Part shown: positions 8,595-17,152 of the stretch, piece by piece
Layout of the letters: the number at the start of each line of letters is the position of its first letter
Position numbering within the stretch: the stretch's first letter is position 1
NCBI RefSeq assembly: GCF_013371465.1
Contig: NZ_JABWDU010000003.1
Coordinates: 248,001-312,000 of the forward strand
Reading direction: 5' to 3'
Length of the DNA stretch: 64,000 nt
From: Ensifer oleiphilus
GTDB taxonomy: Bacteria > Pseudomonadota > Alphaproteobacteria > Rhizobiales > Rhizobiaceae
Position numbers and translations under genes: made by a program
Notes under the pieces: generated by a model
Seen by the model: the letters and a program-made list of their open reading frames with translations, nothing else
What the model was told of the DNA's origin: nothing
Database searches by the model: none

Positions 8595-9968
8595 CTAACT
8601 CGCGCTTCTCAGGAGTGCTGCGGCGCGCGCGCAGGCCTCGTCGCTGATGCGGGCGCGCACGCCGTGGAAATTCGGACCGCGCGTGGCATCCAGACCCATG
8701 CGTGAGGTCGTACCGATACCGCTGGCCGAGGGATCGAGCGCGTTGCCCGGCAGGCCCTCGATGATGACGACGTCCTTGTGCGGCTGGAAATGGGTGGCGA
8801 GCGCCCAAAGCACTTCGCTGTCGCGGGTGATGTCCACATCCGCATCCACGACGACGACGGTCTTCAGGTACTGGTCCCAGCCGAGAAGGCCGAGCATGAC
8901 CTGCCGCGCCTCCCCCTCGCGCGTCTGGTTCATGGCGATGTAGGCGTGGAAATGCGTGCCCGACGAGGGGTAGTGTACCGCGGTGATTGAGGGGAAGCGA
9001 GCCTTCAGCTTCTCGACCACCTCCGCCTCGCGCGGCACACGGCCAAGGTTTAGGTGCTCGGCGGAATTACCGCCCGCTACACTGACGAGCATGGCATCGC
9101 GCCGGCGCATGATCGTTTCGACGGTGAAGAGATTGTTGGTCGAGCGGTCGGAGGAATAGCCGGTGAACTCGCCGAACGGCCCCTCCTCCACATGCGCCTC
9201 GGGATCCAGCACGCCTTCGAGCACGATCTCGGCATGGGCGGGAACGCGGATCCCGTGTTTCGGCGTGCGCACGACTTGAAGCGGTTCGCCGAGCAGGCCG
9301 CCGGCGACATCGCGTTCGTCTTCACCGAAGGCAAGGCGGGCGGAGGCGGCGATCATGAAGAGCGGATGACCGCCAATCACCATGGCAACCGGCATGGGTT
9401 CGCCCCTCTCTTTCGCCATATTCATCAAGCGCCAGAGATGCCCGCGTGAATGCAGCGAAGTCGCAAGCGCATTCTTCGAATGGATCATCGCGCGGTGATA
9501 GCTGAGATTGCCGGCACCGGTCTCGGGATGCTCGCCGATGATGACGCCGCTGGTGATGTATTTCGCGCGGTCCGTCTCGAAGTGCTTGAGCATCGGCAGC
9601 GTATTGAGGTCGACGGCATCGCCGGAGATGATCTCCTGCGTGATCGCTCCCTCTTCCAGGACCTCTGGCGTGAACGGCCGATTGGCGCGCGCCTGGTAGG
9701 CCTCGTGTAGCCTGTCGGCGGTCGACCCAAGAAGCCGCCCGATGCGGTCGCGCGAGGCAAAAATGTTGCAAAGGACCTCGCTGCCGATGCCGCTTACGTT
9801 CTTGAGGTGCAGCATGGGGTGCTGCCCCCTATCGGCCAGGTTCCAGATCAGCGCCGTCGCATCCTGGTCGTCCAGGACCGGCTGGTCGATGGTGATCACG
9901 TCCTCGGGGTGTTCTTCCCGATAGTCGGCCAGGAAGCGACGAACGTCTTGCTTGTGGTACTCGGTCAT
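8595..9968 (-). CDS. UbiD-family prenylated-FMN decarboxylase
   Basis: The 457-residue protein has the UbiD fold markers: ALIWNLADRG near the N terminus, the arginine segment SYHRAMIHSKNALATSLHSRGHLW, and the catalytic acid block VEEGPFGEFTGYSSD with the two glutamates of the E-R-E network. C-terminal PSASGIGTTSRMGLDAT is also typical. UbiD enzymes reversibly decarboxylate unsaturated or aromatic acids using prenylated FMN from UbiX. Here the gene lies between two amidohydrolases and ubiX in a catabolic unit, so decarboxylation of a heteroaromatic acid is likely. Ubiquinone synthesis is improbable in this context. The exact substrate is unknown. Confidence 0.92.
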   Translation of the reverse strand: MTEYHKQDVRRFLADYREEHPEDVITIDQPVLDDQDATALIWNLADRGQHPMLHLKNVSGIGSEVLCNIFASRDRIGRLLGSTADRLHEAYQARANRPFTPEVLEEGAITQEIISGDAVDLNTLPMLKHFETDRAKYITSGVIIGEHPETGAGNLSYHRAMIHSKNALATSLHSRGHLWRLMNMAKERGEPMPVAMVIGGHPLFMIAASARLAFGEDERDVAGGLLGEPLQVVRTPKHGIRVPAHAEIVLEGVLDPEAHVEEGPFGEFTGYSSDRSTNNLFTVETIMRRRDAMLVSVAGGNSAEHLNLGRVPREAEVVEKLKARFPSITAVHYPSSGTHFHAYIAMNQTREGEARQVMLGLLGWDQYLKTVVVVDADVDITRDSEVLWALATHFQPHKDVVIIEGLPGNALDPSASGIGTTSRMGLDATRGPNFHGVRARISDEACARAAALLRSAS

Positions 9969-10028
9969 ATCTTGGCCTCGGCGCGGCGGTTGGGTGAAGG
10001 CGCCCCCGGAAGGGCGCCGACGACTTGT

Positions 10029-10973
10029 TCAGGCAAATTCCTTGTGCTTCCCCGTGGCGCGGTCGACGCCGGCGTAGGAATCCTTCAGGCGCGCCTGAGC
10101 GTCCCTTAGGTCACGGGGCGGCGGCGACGGATCGATGCCGACGAGCTTGGCGATGTTGTTGCCGAGGTAACCTTCGAGATCGTCTTCGGACAGGTTGATG
10201 CCGTGCGGCGGGTCCTTGCAGAGCACTTCGAGTTCACGCAGCCACATGCCCGGATCATTCGGCGGGCTGTCCGTGCCGAAAACGATCTTGTTCTTCGGCA
10301 GCTGCTGGGCGAATTCCACGATGCGCGACTGGAAGCACCAGCCGGATTCGCAGTAGACGTTCGGGGTGTCCATCGCCATCCAGAAGGATTCGAACGAGTA
10401 GTTGCCGCCCGTCTGGATGCCGAAGTGACCGATGATGAAGTTGACCATCGGAAACTCGCGAATGATCGGATAGAACATCGTCGGGATGGTGTACGGGCCG
10501 TCTCCCGTGTGGATGAGAACCACCACGCCGAGTTCTGCGCATTTCTTCATTGCCGGACGCAGCCAGTCGAGCGCCCGGTCGGGACGGTAGCCGTGCATGT
10601 TGGCGTGCAGCTTCAACATCTTGAAGCCGTATTCCTTGACGTGGAATTCCAGCTCGGCCGCGCCGTTTTCGGGTCCCCAGCGCGGGTTGTAGTTGAAGTT
10701 GCCGATAAAGCGGTCCGGGTATTTCTGGCAAAGCTCCGCGCAATAGGCCATGTAGTCGCGAATGCCCTCGCGGCCCTTGCGGTTGCCGTCGCGGTAACCG
10801 GTATTGCCCGGCGGCGGCTGGATAAAGCCCATGTCGATCCGGCGCGGCTTGCCGTTGATCATGTAGGGACCGTCCATCAGCTTGAGCATGCGCTCGCCCG
10901 TGAAGGGCTCGCCGGTATGGCGCCACGCCTCGTCAACGAGGTTGGTCGGGTGAAGGTGGGTATCGATGATCAT
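10029..10973 (-). CDS. amidohydrolase-2 family enzyme with intact metal site
   Basis: The 314-residue TIM-barrel protein belongs to the ACMSD-like amidohydrolase family. It begins MIIDTHLHPTNL, giving the HxH metal motif (H6, H8). It retains LIHTGDGPY, IIGHFGIQTGG and the late aspartate of FGTDSPPN, which complete a mononuclear zinc or manganese site. Family members decarboxylate or hydrolyse ring-derived acids such as 2-amino-3-carboxymuconate semialdehyde. It lies 18 bp downstream of a clearly homologous amidohydrolase gene that lacks the HxH, and 60 bp upstream of the UbiD gene. The two amidohydrolases may form a catalytic/non-catalytic pair. Substrate unknown. Confidence 0.9.
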   Translation of the reverse strand: MIIDTHLHPTNLVDEAWRHTGEPFTGERMLKLMDGPYMINGKPRRIDMGFIQPPPGNTGYRDGNRKGREGIRDYMAYCAELCQKYPDRFIGNFNYNPRWGPENGAAELEFHVKEYGFKMLKLHANMHGYRPDRALDWLRPAMKKCAELGVVVLIHTGDGPYTIPTMFYPIIREFPMVNFIIGHFGIQTGGNYSFESFWMAMDTPNVYCESGWCFQSRIVEFAQQLPKNKIVFGTDSPPNDPGMWLRELEVLCKDPPHGINLSEDDLEGYLGNNIAKLVGIDPSPPPRDLRDAQARLKDSYAGVDRATGKHKEFA

Positions 10974-10991
10974 TGTTCACTCCGTTCAATT

Positions 10992-11915
10992 TTACGCGGC
11001 AAGTGCTACGCCGTGCTGGCGCAGATACGCCTCGGCTTCCTCGACAGTGGCCGGTGGCTTCGTGGCTTCCAGGCCGATCATCCGGGCGACGTTGTTGCCC
11101 AGATAATCTTCGAGCGTATCCTCATCGAGGTTGAGGCCCTGCGGCGGCTCGTGGCAAAGGACTTCCAGAAGGTTGATCCACATGCCCGGCTCATTCGGCG
11201 GTGTGTCGGAGCCAAAGAGGATCTTGTGCTTGGGGAGCACCTTGGCGAATTCGACGATGCGCGACTGAAGGCACCAGCCGGATTCCACGTAGACACTTGG
11301 GGTGTCGAGCGCCATCTGCATAGGCTCGAACACGTACACGCCGCCGGTCTGAACCCCGAAATGCGCCAGGATGAAGTTGACTTCCGGAAACTCGCGAATG
11401 ATCGGATAGAACTCCGTCGGGATCGAGTACGGACCGTCACCCGTATGCACCTTCACCATCAGGCCGAGATCCGCGCACTTTTTCAGTGCCGGGCGCAGCC
11501 AGTCGAGCGCGCGGTCGGGCCGGTAGGCGTGCATGTTCGCCTGCAGCTGCACCATCTTGAAATCGAACTCCTTAGCATAGCGTTCGATTTCTTCGGCGCC
11601 GTTCGTTGTGCCGTAGCGCGGGTTGTAGACGAAGCAGCCAAGGAACCGGTCGGGATGCTCGGTCACCATCTTTTCCGTGTAGGCCATGTACTGGCGGATG
11701 GCGGCCTTGCCCTCTAGGTCCATGACCTCGTGGGTGTAGATGGTGTTGCCTTGGGGCGGCTGGATAAAAGCCTTGTCGATCCGGCGCGGCTTGCCGTTCA
11801 CAAAGTACGGGCCATCCATCATCTTGAGCAGTTTGTCGCCGGTGAACGGCGGTCCGTCGTGTCGCCAAGCCAGGTCCACCAGATCGGTGGGATAGCAGCT
11901 CAGGTCAATAATCAT
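10992..11915 (-). CDS. amidohydrolase-2 family paralogue lacking the HxH metal motif
   Basis: The 307-residue product is homologous throughout to its downstream neighbour (shared blocks RALDWLRPA, HTGDGPY, HFGVQTGG, SGWC, QSRIVEFA). Where the neighbour has D-T-H-L-H, this protein has D4-L-S6-C-Y8, so both N-terminal metal ligands are replaced by Ser and Tyr. The later His and Asp positions (KVHTGDG, LAHFG, FGSDTPP) remain. The start codon at 11915 follows AGGAGA, so the replacement is not a mis-set start. It heads the second unit (amidohydrolases, UbiD, ubiX, xdhC-like) after a 397-bp gap. It could be a structural partner of the active paralogue or use an altered metal site. Confidence 0.9.
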   Translation of the reverse strand: MIIDLSCYPTDLVDLAWRHDGPPFTGDKLLKMMDGPYFVNGKPRRIDKAFIQPPQGNTIYTHEVMDLEGKAAIRQYMAYTEKMVTEHPDRFLGCFVYNPRYGTTNGAEEIERYAKEFDFKMVQLQANMHAYRPDRALDWLRPALKKCADLGLMVKVHTGDGPYSIPTEFYPIIREFPEVNFILAHFGVQTGGVYVFEPMQMALDTPSVYVESGWCLQSRIVEFAKVLPKHKILFGSDTPPNEPGMWINLLEVLCHEPPQGLNLDEDTLEDYLGNNVARMIGLEATKPPATVEEAEAYLRQHGVALAA

Positions 11916-12312
11916 AGGTTTCTCCTGTCGTAGAGGGTCCGGTCGATGCGGGGCCGCGCGATGAACGCCATGCCGGCCGAAGCCAGGCGTGGATCCGCGA
12001 ACTCAGGAAATGCCGAAGACGGAGGGAACGGGCCGGCACATAAGCTCCCAAGGCGGGGCAACCGGGCATTCCTCTTGTAGTCAACATCGACATCGCAGCC
12101 TCATCTTCCAACAGACGGTGAGCAATTGTCGGTGCTTCTACTCGCCTTCAAGGGAACCACTCCGCGTGATTTCTGTCAACACAAAAATCTAGTTAAGTCA
12201 TTATTTTTAAATGCTTTTTTACGGGAAGCAGCAGCAACCGCCCGCGCTGGAGGTGCGCGGGCGGCTCAGACAGAAAGGCTTACGCAGGCACCCTCCGGCG
12301 GGAGACTCGCTG
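11916..12312. other. 397-bp gap separating the two halves of the catabolic cluster
   Basis: I see no gene here. It contains a strong stem-loop at 12238-12264 just downstream of the G3E GTPase gene and an AT-rich stretch (12168-12235). That stretch includes ATCTAGTTAAGTCATT at 12187-12202, resembling ATCTAGTAACTGAATG in the LysR/permease promoter region at 18678-18693. A second promoter for the amidohydrolase-UbiD unit is therefore likely in this gap. Confidence 0.5.
12238..12264 (-). terminator. 10-bp GC stem-loop after the G3E GTPase gene
   Basis: CCGCCCGCGC (12238-12247) and GCGCGGGCGG (12255-12264) are perfect complements around a 7-nt loop. The hairpin lies 49-75 bp downstream of the GTPase stop. 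It has no U-run on the minus-strand side, so it may be a Rho-dependent or attenuating structure rather than a classic intrinsic terminator. Confidence 0.5.
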
Positions 12313-13437
12313 CTAGGGCACCAGGCATGCACGCAAGTTTCTGTCGATGCTGACACGATCGAGATTGCGGCCGATAAACACGAACTTCGACTTCCGCTTG
12401 TCTTCACCCCAGGCGTGGTCCGGCCGGAAATCGACAAGTTTGTGCACGGCCTGGAGCACAAAGAAGCGGTCGTCGCCGGCAACGGAAACGATGCCCTTGG
12501 TGCGAAAAATGTCGCCGCCGTGCTCGCCGAGATAGTCCTTCAGGAAAGATGCGAGCTTCTCGCCATCGAAGGCTTCGGGAAAAACGAAGGAGTGGGAATT
12601 CACCGTCGCGTCATGCTGGTGCGGCCGCAGGGCGGTTTCATGCGGATGTCCATGGTCGTGGCCATGATGATGGTGCCCATGATCGTCATGCAGATGCTCG
12701 CAACAAGGCTCCTTGCAATCGTGATGATGATGATCGTCGTCCATGTCGATGTCGAGGATTTCCGCCCGCTCGCGCACATAGGAGGGCCGGAAGCCTTTGA
12801 CGCCGAGGATATTGGAGAGATCCACCTTGCCGTAGCTGGAGCGCAGGATGGGCGCCGTCTGGTTAAGCCTGCGCAGCGAGGTTTCCAGCGAGCCGAGGGC
12901 TTCCTCCTCGGCAAGGTCTATCTTGTTCACGAGGATTCGGTCCGCCGCGACGATCTGGTTGACCGCCTGGTTGTCGCTGCCGTCGAGAACCGGATCGTAC
13001 AGGTGCTGGTCGATATGCATCGCGTCTACCAGCGTCACGACGGCGTCCAGCTCCACCTCGTCGGCCACGCTGCGGTCTACGAAGAAGGCGGTGGCGACCG
13101 GGGTGGGGTCGGCAAGGCCCGACGTTTCGACGATGATGTGGTCGAACTTGTCCTTGTGGCTCAGGAGCTTCTTCATCACGTCGATCAGGTCGTTGCGCAC
13201 GTCGACGAAGCAGCAGATGCAGCCGTTCTGCATCTGGAAGATTTCCTCGTCGGAAGCGAGTACCAGATCGCTATCGACGTCGACCTCACCGTATTCGTTC
13301 TCGATCACCGCGATGCGATGGCCATGACGCTCGGTAAGAATGTAGTTGAGCAGCGTCGTCTTTCCCGACCCCAGGAACCCGGTAAGGATCGTGATCGGGA
13401 GTTTCTGCTGGCTCGCTGGCTCGATATGCATGTTCAT
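12313..13437 (-). CDS. G3E-family (CobW/COG0523) GTPase with His-rich metal-binding insert
   Basis: The 374-residue protein has the P-loop GFLGSGKTT (20-28), the family metal motif GCICC (72-76), ETSGLADP and the base-recognition NKID (171-174). Between the GTPase and C-terminal CobW domains, residues about 236-266 are extremely histidine-rich (runs such as DDDHHHHD and HGHHHHGHDHGH) with extra cysteines (CKEPCC). G3E GTPases are metallochaperones or metal-insertion factors. The gene overlaps the molybdenum-subunit gene by ATGA (13434-13437) and precedes the metal-dependent amidohydrolases. A dedicated role in metal delivery to those amidohydrolases is the simplest inference; nickel, cobalt and zinc are all possible. 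Confidence 0.92.
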   Translation of the reverse strand: MNMHIEPASQQKLPITILTGFLGSGKTTLLNYILTERHGHRIAVIENEYGEVDVDSDLVLASDEEIFQMQNGCICCFVDVRNDLIDVMKKLLSHKDKFDHIIVETSGLADPTPVATAFFVDRSVADEVELDAVVTLVDAMHIDQHLYDPVLDGSDNQAVNQIVAADRILVNKIDLAEEEALGSLETSLRRLNQTAPILRSSYGKVDLSNILGVKGFRPSYVRERAEILDIDMDDDHHHHDCKEPCCEHLHDDHGHHHHGHDHGHPHETALRPHQHDATVNSHSFVFPEAFDGEKLASFLKDYLGEHGGDIFRTKGIVSVAGDDRFFVLQAVHKLVDFRPDHAWGEDKRKSKFVFIGRNLDRVSIDRNLRACLVP

Positions 13438-15740
13438 GCGCCCTTCTCCCTCAATGCTTTGAGAACGTCTTCCGGAGTAATCGGATAGTGGTGGAAGCGA
13501 ATGCCGATCGCGTCGTGAATGGCGTTGGCGATGGATGGCCCGATCGCGATGATCGGGTCCTCGCCCACCCCCTTGGCGCCCCAGGGGCCGCCCGGATCGG
13601 GCGCAGCCTCAAGGATGATCGTCTCGATGTCGGGCATGTCCATGGACAGCGGCATCTTGTAGTCGACGAGGCCGGCGTTAAGTGATCGACCGGTCTTCTT
13701 GTCGATCACGTAATCCTCGGTCAGCGTATGGCCGATGCCCTGCTGAATGCCGCCTTCGATCTGCCCTTGTGCGGCGATCGGGTGGATGACCCGGCCGACA
13801 TCGTGCACCGGCACGACGCGCTTGACCTCGACGATGCCCGTTTCGATATCGACGTCGACCTCGGTGAAGTGCGCGGCGAAGGAATAGGACTTCGTCGGCT
13901 CGTAGGTGCCGTTTGCGACGATGTTGGCGGCTGGAATGCCGCGCGAGGGCCCCATGGCTTCCGACACCGTCATGGCGCGGTCGGGCTCGGCGATGACGAA
14001 GACCTTGCCTTCGGAAAGATCCACCTCGGCGGGTGAGACCTGGAGCTTCATCGCCGCCCGTTCGAGCACGGCGGCGCGGACCTTGCCCGCGGCCATCTTG
14101 GCGGCCGTGCCGACCAGGTACGTCGTGTGGCTGGCGAAGGCGCCGATATCCCACGGAACCACGTCAGTATCGCCATGGATGACGCCGACATCCTCGAAGC
14201 GAACGCCGAGTTCTTCCGCAACGATCTGGGCTAGGGCTGTGTGTGCGCCAGTGCCGAGGCCGGCCGCACCGGTTAGCAGTGTCACCGTGCCGTCCTCGTT
14301 GATCTTCACGGTGGCGTTGCCCTGTTCCTTGATGCCCGGATAGGCTGACGAGCCGTGCATTTCGCAGCCGATGCCCCATCCTTTGCGGATGTGCGGGCGC
14401 TTGGGATCCGGCGTTCGGTCACGGCCCCTCAGCGTCTTCCAGTCCAGTACGTCGATGCCGTGCTTGAGGCAGATTTCAAGCCCATGACCGATAATCGGAT
14501 GGCCGGAGGGTGCGATGTCGCCCGCACGCACGACGTTCTTTAGCTTCAACTCCGCCGGATCCATGCCGAGCCGTTCGGCCGCTTCGTCCATCTGGATGTC
14601 GAGCGCATAGTAGCTTTGCACAACGCCATAGCCGCGAAAGGCCCCGTTGATCGGGGTGTTGGTGTAGACGCAGCGGCCTTCCAGCCGCACATTCTCGCAG
14701 CGATAGAGCGAGGTGGCGGCAGTGGTGCCGACGATCGTCACGCCGGGACCGTGCGAACCGTATGCCCCGGAATCATAGACCAGCTTCATGTCGCGGGCGA
14801 CGAGTGTGCCGTCATTCTTGAAACCCTGTTTCAGCCAGATCCTGCAGGGATGGCGGGAGCGACCAGCCACGAATGTCTCGTGGCGCGTGAACTCCATCTT
14901 GACGGGCCGGCGGGTTTCCTTCGCCAGAAGCGCACAGAGAAACTCGTGCTGGAAAAGGTCTTGCTTGGCTCCGAAACCGCCGCCCATGTGATCTACGAGC
15001 ACCCGCACCTTGGTGAGTGGCAGGCCGAGCACTTCGGCGAGGATGCCGCGAACCATGAAGGAGGTCTGGGTCGAGGTCCAGAAGGTCAGCTTGTTGGAGC
15101 CGTCCCAGTCGGCGATGCAGACATTCGGCTCCATGTAGGCCGGGTGTGGCCGCCCGCCGGCAAACGTGCCCTCGAGAACGAAATCCGCCTCGGCAAAACC
15201 GGCTTCAACATCGCCGCGGTTGACGCGCACCGGATCGAGCACCAGGTTGCCACCGGGGCCGACGTCGTGGATCAGCGGCGCGCCTGGCTGCGCGGCGTCC
15301 TCCGGTTCGAAGACGGCCGGCAGGGCTTCATATTCCACCTCGATCAGGTCGAGGGCCTCGTCGGCGATCTCCTCGCTAATCGCGGCGACCGCGGCAATGC
15401 CCTCGCCCCAAAAGCGTACCTTATCGTCGAGGATGTACTGGTCCTTGGTGCAGGACGCCGAGCGCGGATGCGGCGAGCCATAGTGCAGGACGCGCGGCAC
15501 ATTCTCATGGGTCAGCACCGCCTTGACGCCGGGATAGGCGAGCGCCTTGCTGACGTCGATTGCCTTAATGCGGGCATGGGCGATCGCTGCACGCTTGATC
15601 TTGCCGTGCAGCATGCCTGGCAGCTTGATGTCGCCGGTATACTGCGCCTCACCCGTCACCTTTTCGAGCACGTCATCGCGGCGAACACTCTTGCCGACGA
15701 TCTTGAAGTCACGTTTTTCGATAGGGGTCGTCATGTTCAT
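13434..15740 (-). CDS. molybdenum hydroxylase large (Mo-cofactor) subunit
   Basis: The 768-residue protein has the xanthine-oxidase-family architecture: an N-terminal a/b-hammerhead domain ([19 protein letters not shown]), the first Mo-binding region with GGGFGAKQD and GAFRGYG, and the second with [11 protein letters not shown]. The C-terminal [10 protein letters not shown] contains the catalytic glutamate. These enzymes hydroxylate N-heterocycles or reduce hydroxyaromatic acyl-CoA esters using water-derived oxygen. It follows the 2Fe-2S subunit gene with an ATGA overlap. A second in-frame ATG at 15734 (MTTPIEK) is possible. Co-transcription with an NCS2 permease favours a nucleobase-like or other N-heterocyclic substrate over an acyl-CoA ester. 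Confidence 0.93.
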   Translation of the reverse strand: MNMTTPIEKRDFKIVGKSVRRDDVLEKVTGEAQYTGDIKLPGMLHGKIKRAAIAHARIKAIDVSKALAYPGVKAVLTHENVPRVLHYGSPHPRSASCTKDQYILDDKVRFWGEGIAAVAAISEEIADEALDLIEVEYEALPAVFEPEDAAQPGAPLIHDVGPGGNLVLDPVRVNRGDVEAGFAEADFVLEGTFAGGRPHPAYMEPNVCIADWDGSNKLTFWTSTQTSFMVRGILAEVLGLPLTKVRVLVDHMGGGFGAKQDLFQHEFLCALLAKETRRPVKMEFTRHETFVAGRSRHPCRIWLKQGFKNDGTLVARDMKLVYDSGAYGSHGPGVTIVGTTAATSLYRCENVRLEGRCVYTNTPINGAFRGYGVVQSYYALDIQMDEAAERLGMDPAELKLKNVVRAGDIAPSGHPIIGHGLEICLKHGIDVLDWKTLRGRDRTPDPKRPHIRKGWGIGCEMHGSSAYPGIKEQGNATVKINEDGTVTLLTGAAGLGTGAHTALAQIVAEELGVRFEDVGVIHGDTDVVPWDIGAFASHTTYLVGTAAKMAAGKVRAAVLERAAMKLQVSPAEVDLSEGKVFVIAEPDRAMTVSEAMGPSRGIPAANIVANGTYEPTKSYSFAAHFTEVDVDIETGIVEVKRVVPVHDVGRVIHPIAAQGQIEGGIQQGIGHTLTEDYVIDKKTGRSLNAGLVDYKMPLSMDMPDIETIILEAAPDPGGPWGAKGVGEDPIIAIGPSIANAIHDAIGIRFHHYPITPEDVLKALREKGA

Positions 15741-16219
15741 GATCTTGCTGCCTCCATCTCGCGCGCTGCGGATTTGATCGCGTCGAAAATCTTGGTGTAG
15801 CCAGTGCAGCGGCAGATATTGCCGGAGAGCCCGAAGCGGATTTCCTCATCGGTGGGCCGCGGATTGTCATCGAGCAGCTTCTTTGCCATCATCAGGATGC
15901 CTGGCGTGCAGAAGCCGCATTGTGAGGCCCCGTGCCGCATAAAGGCATCCTGCAGGGGATGAAGCGTATCGACGCCTGGCTGCAGCCCTTCGACCGTCTC
16001 GATCGCGCAGCCCTCCGCTTCGACGGCAAGCATCAGGCAGGCGTTGACCGGCTCGCCGTCTACGAGCACGGTGCAAGCACCACAGTCGCCGACGTCGCAG
16101 CCCTTCTTGGTGCCGGTGAGACCGACGTCGTCGCGAAGCGCGTCCAACAGCGACCGGCAGGTATCGACCGCCATCTCGCGCGGCTCGCCGTTGATGGTGA
16201 GTTCGACGATCCGTTTCAT
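15737..16219 (-). CDS. molybdenum hydroxylase small subunit, two [2Fe-2S] clusters
   Basis: The start at 16219 gives a 160-residue protein, [15 protein letters not shown] onward, of normal family length. An N-terminal plant-ferredoxin-type cluster motif ([13 protein letters not shown] followed by NACL) and the C-terminal four-helix cluster motif (CGFCTPG with NICRCTGY) are complete. It transfers electrons from the Mo site to FAD. The start overlaps the stop of the FAD-subunit gene as ATGA (16216-16219) and its own stop overlaps the Mo-subunit start the same way, so the three subunits are translationally coupled. Confidence 0.95.
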   Translation of the reverse strand: MKRIVELTINGEPREMAVDTCRSLLDALRDDVGLTGTKKGCDVGDCGACTVLVDGEPVNACLMLAVEAEGCAIETVEGLQPGVDTLHPLQDAFMRHGASQCGFCTPGILMMAKKLLDDNPRPTDEEIRFGLSGNICRCTGYTKIFDAIKSAAREMEAARS

Positions 16220-17079
16220 GCGAAGGCCTCCAATGCCTGTTTGATCGCACGGCCGGTGAGCACACCGATCATGTCGCGGCGATAATCTGCGCTGGCGCGC
16301 ACATTGCTGATTGGCGTGCACTCTTCCATCGCCTTCGCCGAGGCGTCTTTGACTGTTGCAGCGTCGAGCGCCGTGCCGCGCAGCATGCGTTCCGCCTGTT
16401 GCGCGCGCAGTACTGTCGCGCCCACTGCGCCAAGCGCGATGCGGATGTCGTTGCATACGCCATCCTCCATGGTCAGGCTGACGGCAACGCCGACCGTAGA
16501 GAGTTCCATCGCCTTCCGTCGGCCATGTTTCAGATAGGCCTTGCCGTTGTTTTCGGTAGCAGGCGGCACGGTAATGCCGGTGACGATTTCGCCCCTGGCG
16601 AGCACGCTCTTGCCTGGGCCCGTGAAAAATTCCGAAAGCGGGATCACACGCATGTTCGTGCGGCTGTAGATGTGTACGAAAGCGCCGTCGGCAATCAGCG
16701 GCGGAATCGTATCGGCCGACGGCGAGGCGCGACAGATATTGCCGACCACGGTGGCGCGGTTGCGCACCTGAATGGAACCCAGCGAAGCGAGCGCGGCCCT
16801 AAGGTTTGGATAGCGCGCGCCCACCAACGGCAGACGTTCGAGGCGGCCTACCGTCACCAGCGCGCCGAAGGTAAGGCCCCGCGTCTCGTCATAGGTGATG
16901 TCGGAAAGACCAGGGATATGCTTGATGTCAACGACGTTGCGCACACGCCGCAGCCGCTCCCTGATCTCAACCAGAAGGTCCGTACCGCCGGCGAACAAGA
17001 AGCTGTCGTCGCCAAGCTCGTTGAGTAGACGAGAGGCATGCTCCAGCGTTTCGGCGCGATGGTATTCAAAGCGTCTCAT
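16216..17079 (-). CDS. molybdenum hydroxylase medium (FAD-binding) subunit
   Basis: Translation from the ATG at 17079 (GGGAAAT upstream) gives 287 residues, [15 protein letters not shown] onward. FAD-binding signatures of the CO-dehydrogenase/xanthine-dehydrogenase medium subunit are present: [13 protein letters not shown] near residue 35 and [20 protein letters not shown] near residue 105, followed by the CODH_FAD C-terminal domain. A longer in-frame extension upstream has no family similarity, so it was rejected. The gene is second in the unit, 73 bp after the permease gene. Confidence 0.93.
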   Translation of the reverse strand: MRRFEYHRAETLEHASRLLNELGDDSFLFAGGTDLLVEIRERLRRVRNVVDIKHIPGLSDITYDETRGLTFGALVTVGRLERLPLVGARYPNLRAALASLGSIQVRNRATVVGNICRASPSADTIPPLIADGAFVHIYSRTNMRVIPLSEFFTGPGKSVLARGEIVTGITVPPATENNGKAYLKHGRRKAMELSTVGVAVSLTMEDGVCNDIRIALGAVGATVLRAQQAERMLRGTALDAATVKDASAKAMEECTPISNVRASADYRRDMIGVLTGRAIKQALEAFA

Positions 17080-17152
17080 GAGATTTCCCTTTGTTCGGGG
17101 TTCTGGCGGGTCGCCGGCGACGCGACGCCGCTGGACATGTGTCGGTTGTGCT

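Noticed and set aside
10203-11717. 504-codon plus-strand frame across both amidohydrolase genes
   Set aside because: It is antisense to two genes with intact amidohydrolase motifs and is explained by mirrored codon usage.
12211-13488. Long plus-strand reading frame opposite the G3E GTPase gene
   Set aside because: It is an antisense frame produced by high-GC codon bias. The minus-strand reading contains clear GTPase motifs, while the plus-strand protein is Val/Met-rich without domain features.
14616-15800. Long plus-strand frame opposite the Mo-subunit gene
   Set aside because: The minus-strand product carries xanthine-oxidase family motifs over its whole length; the plus-strand frame has no ribosome-binding site or known domain.
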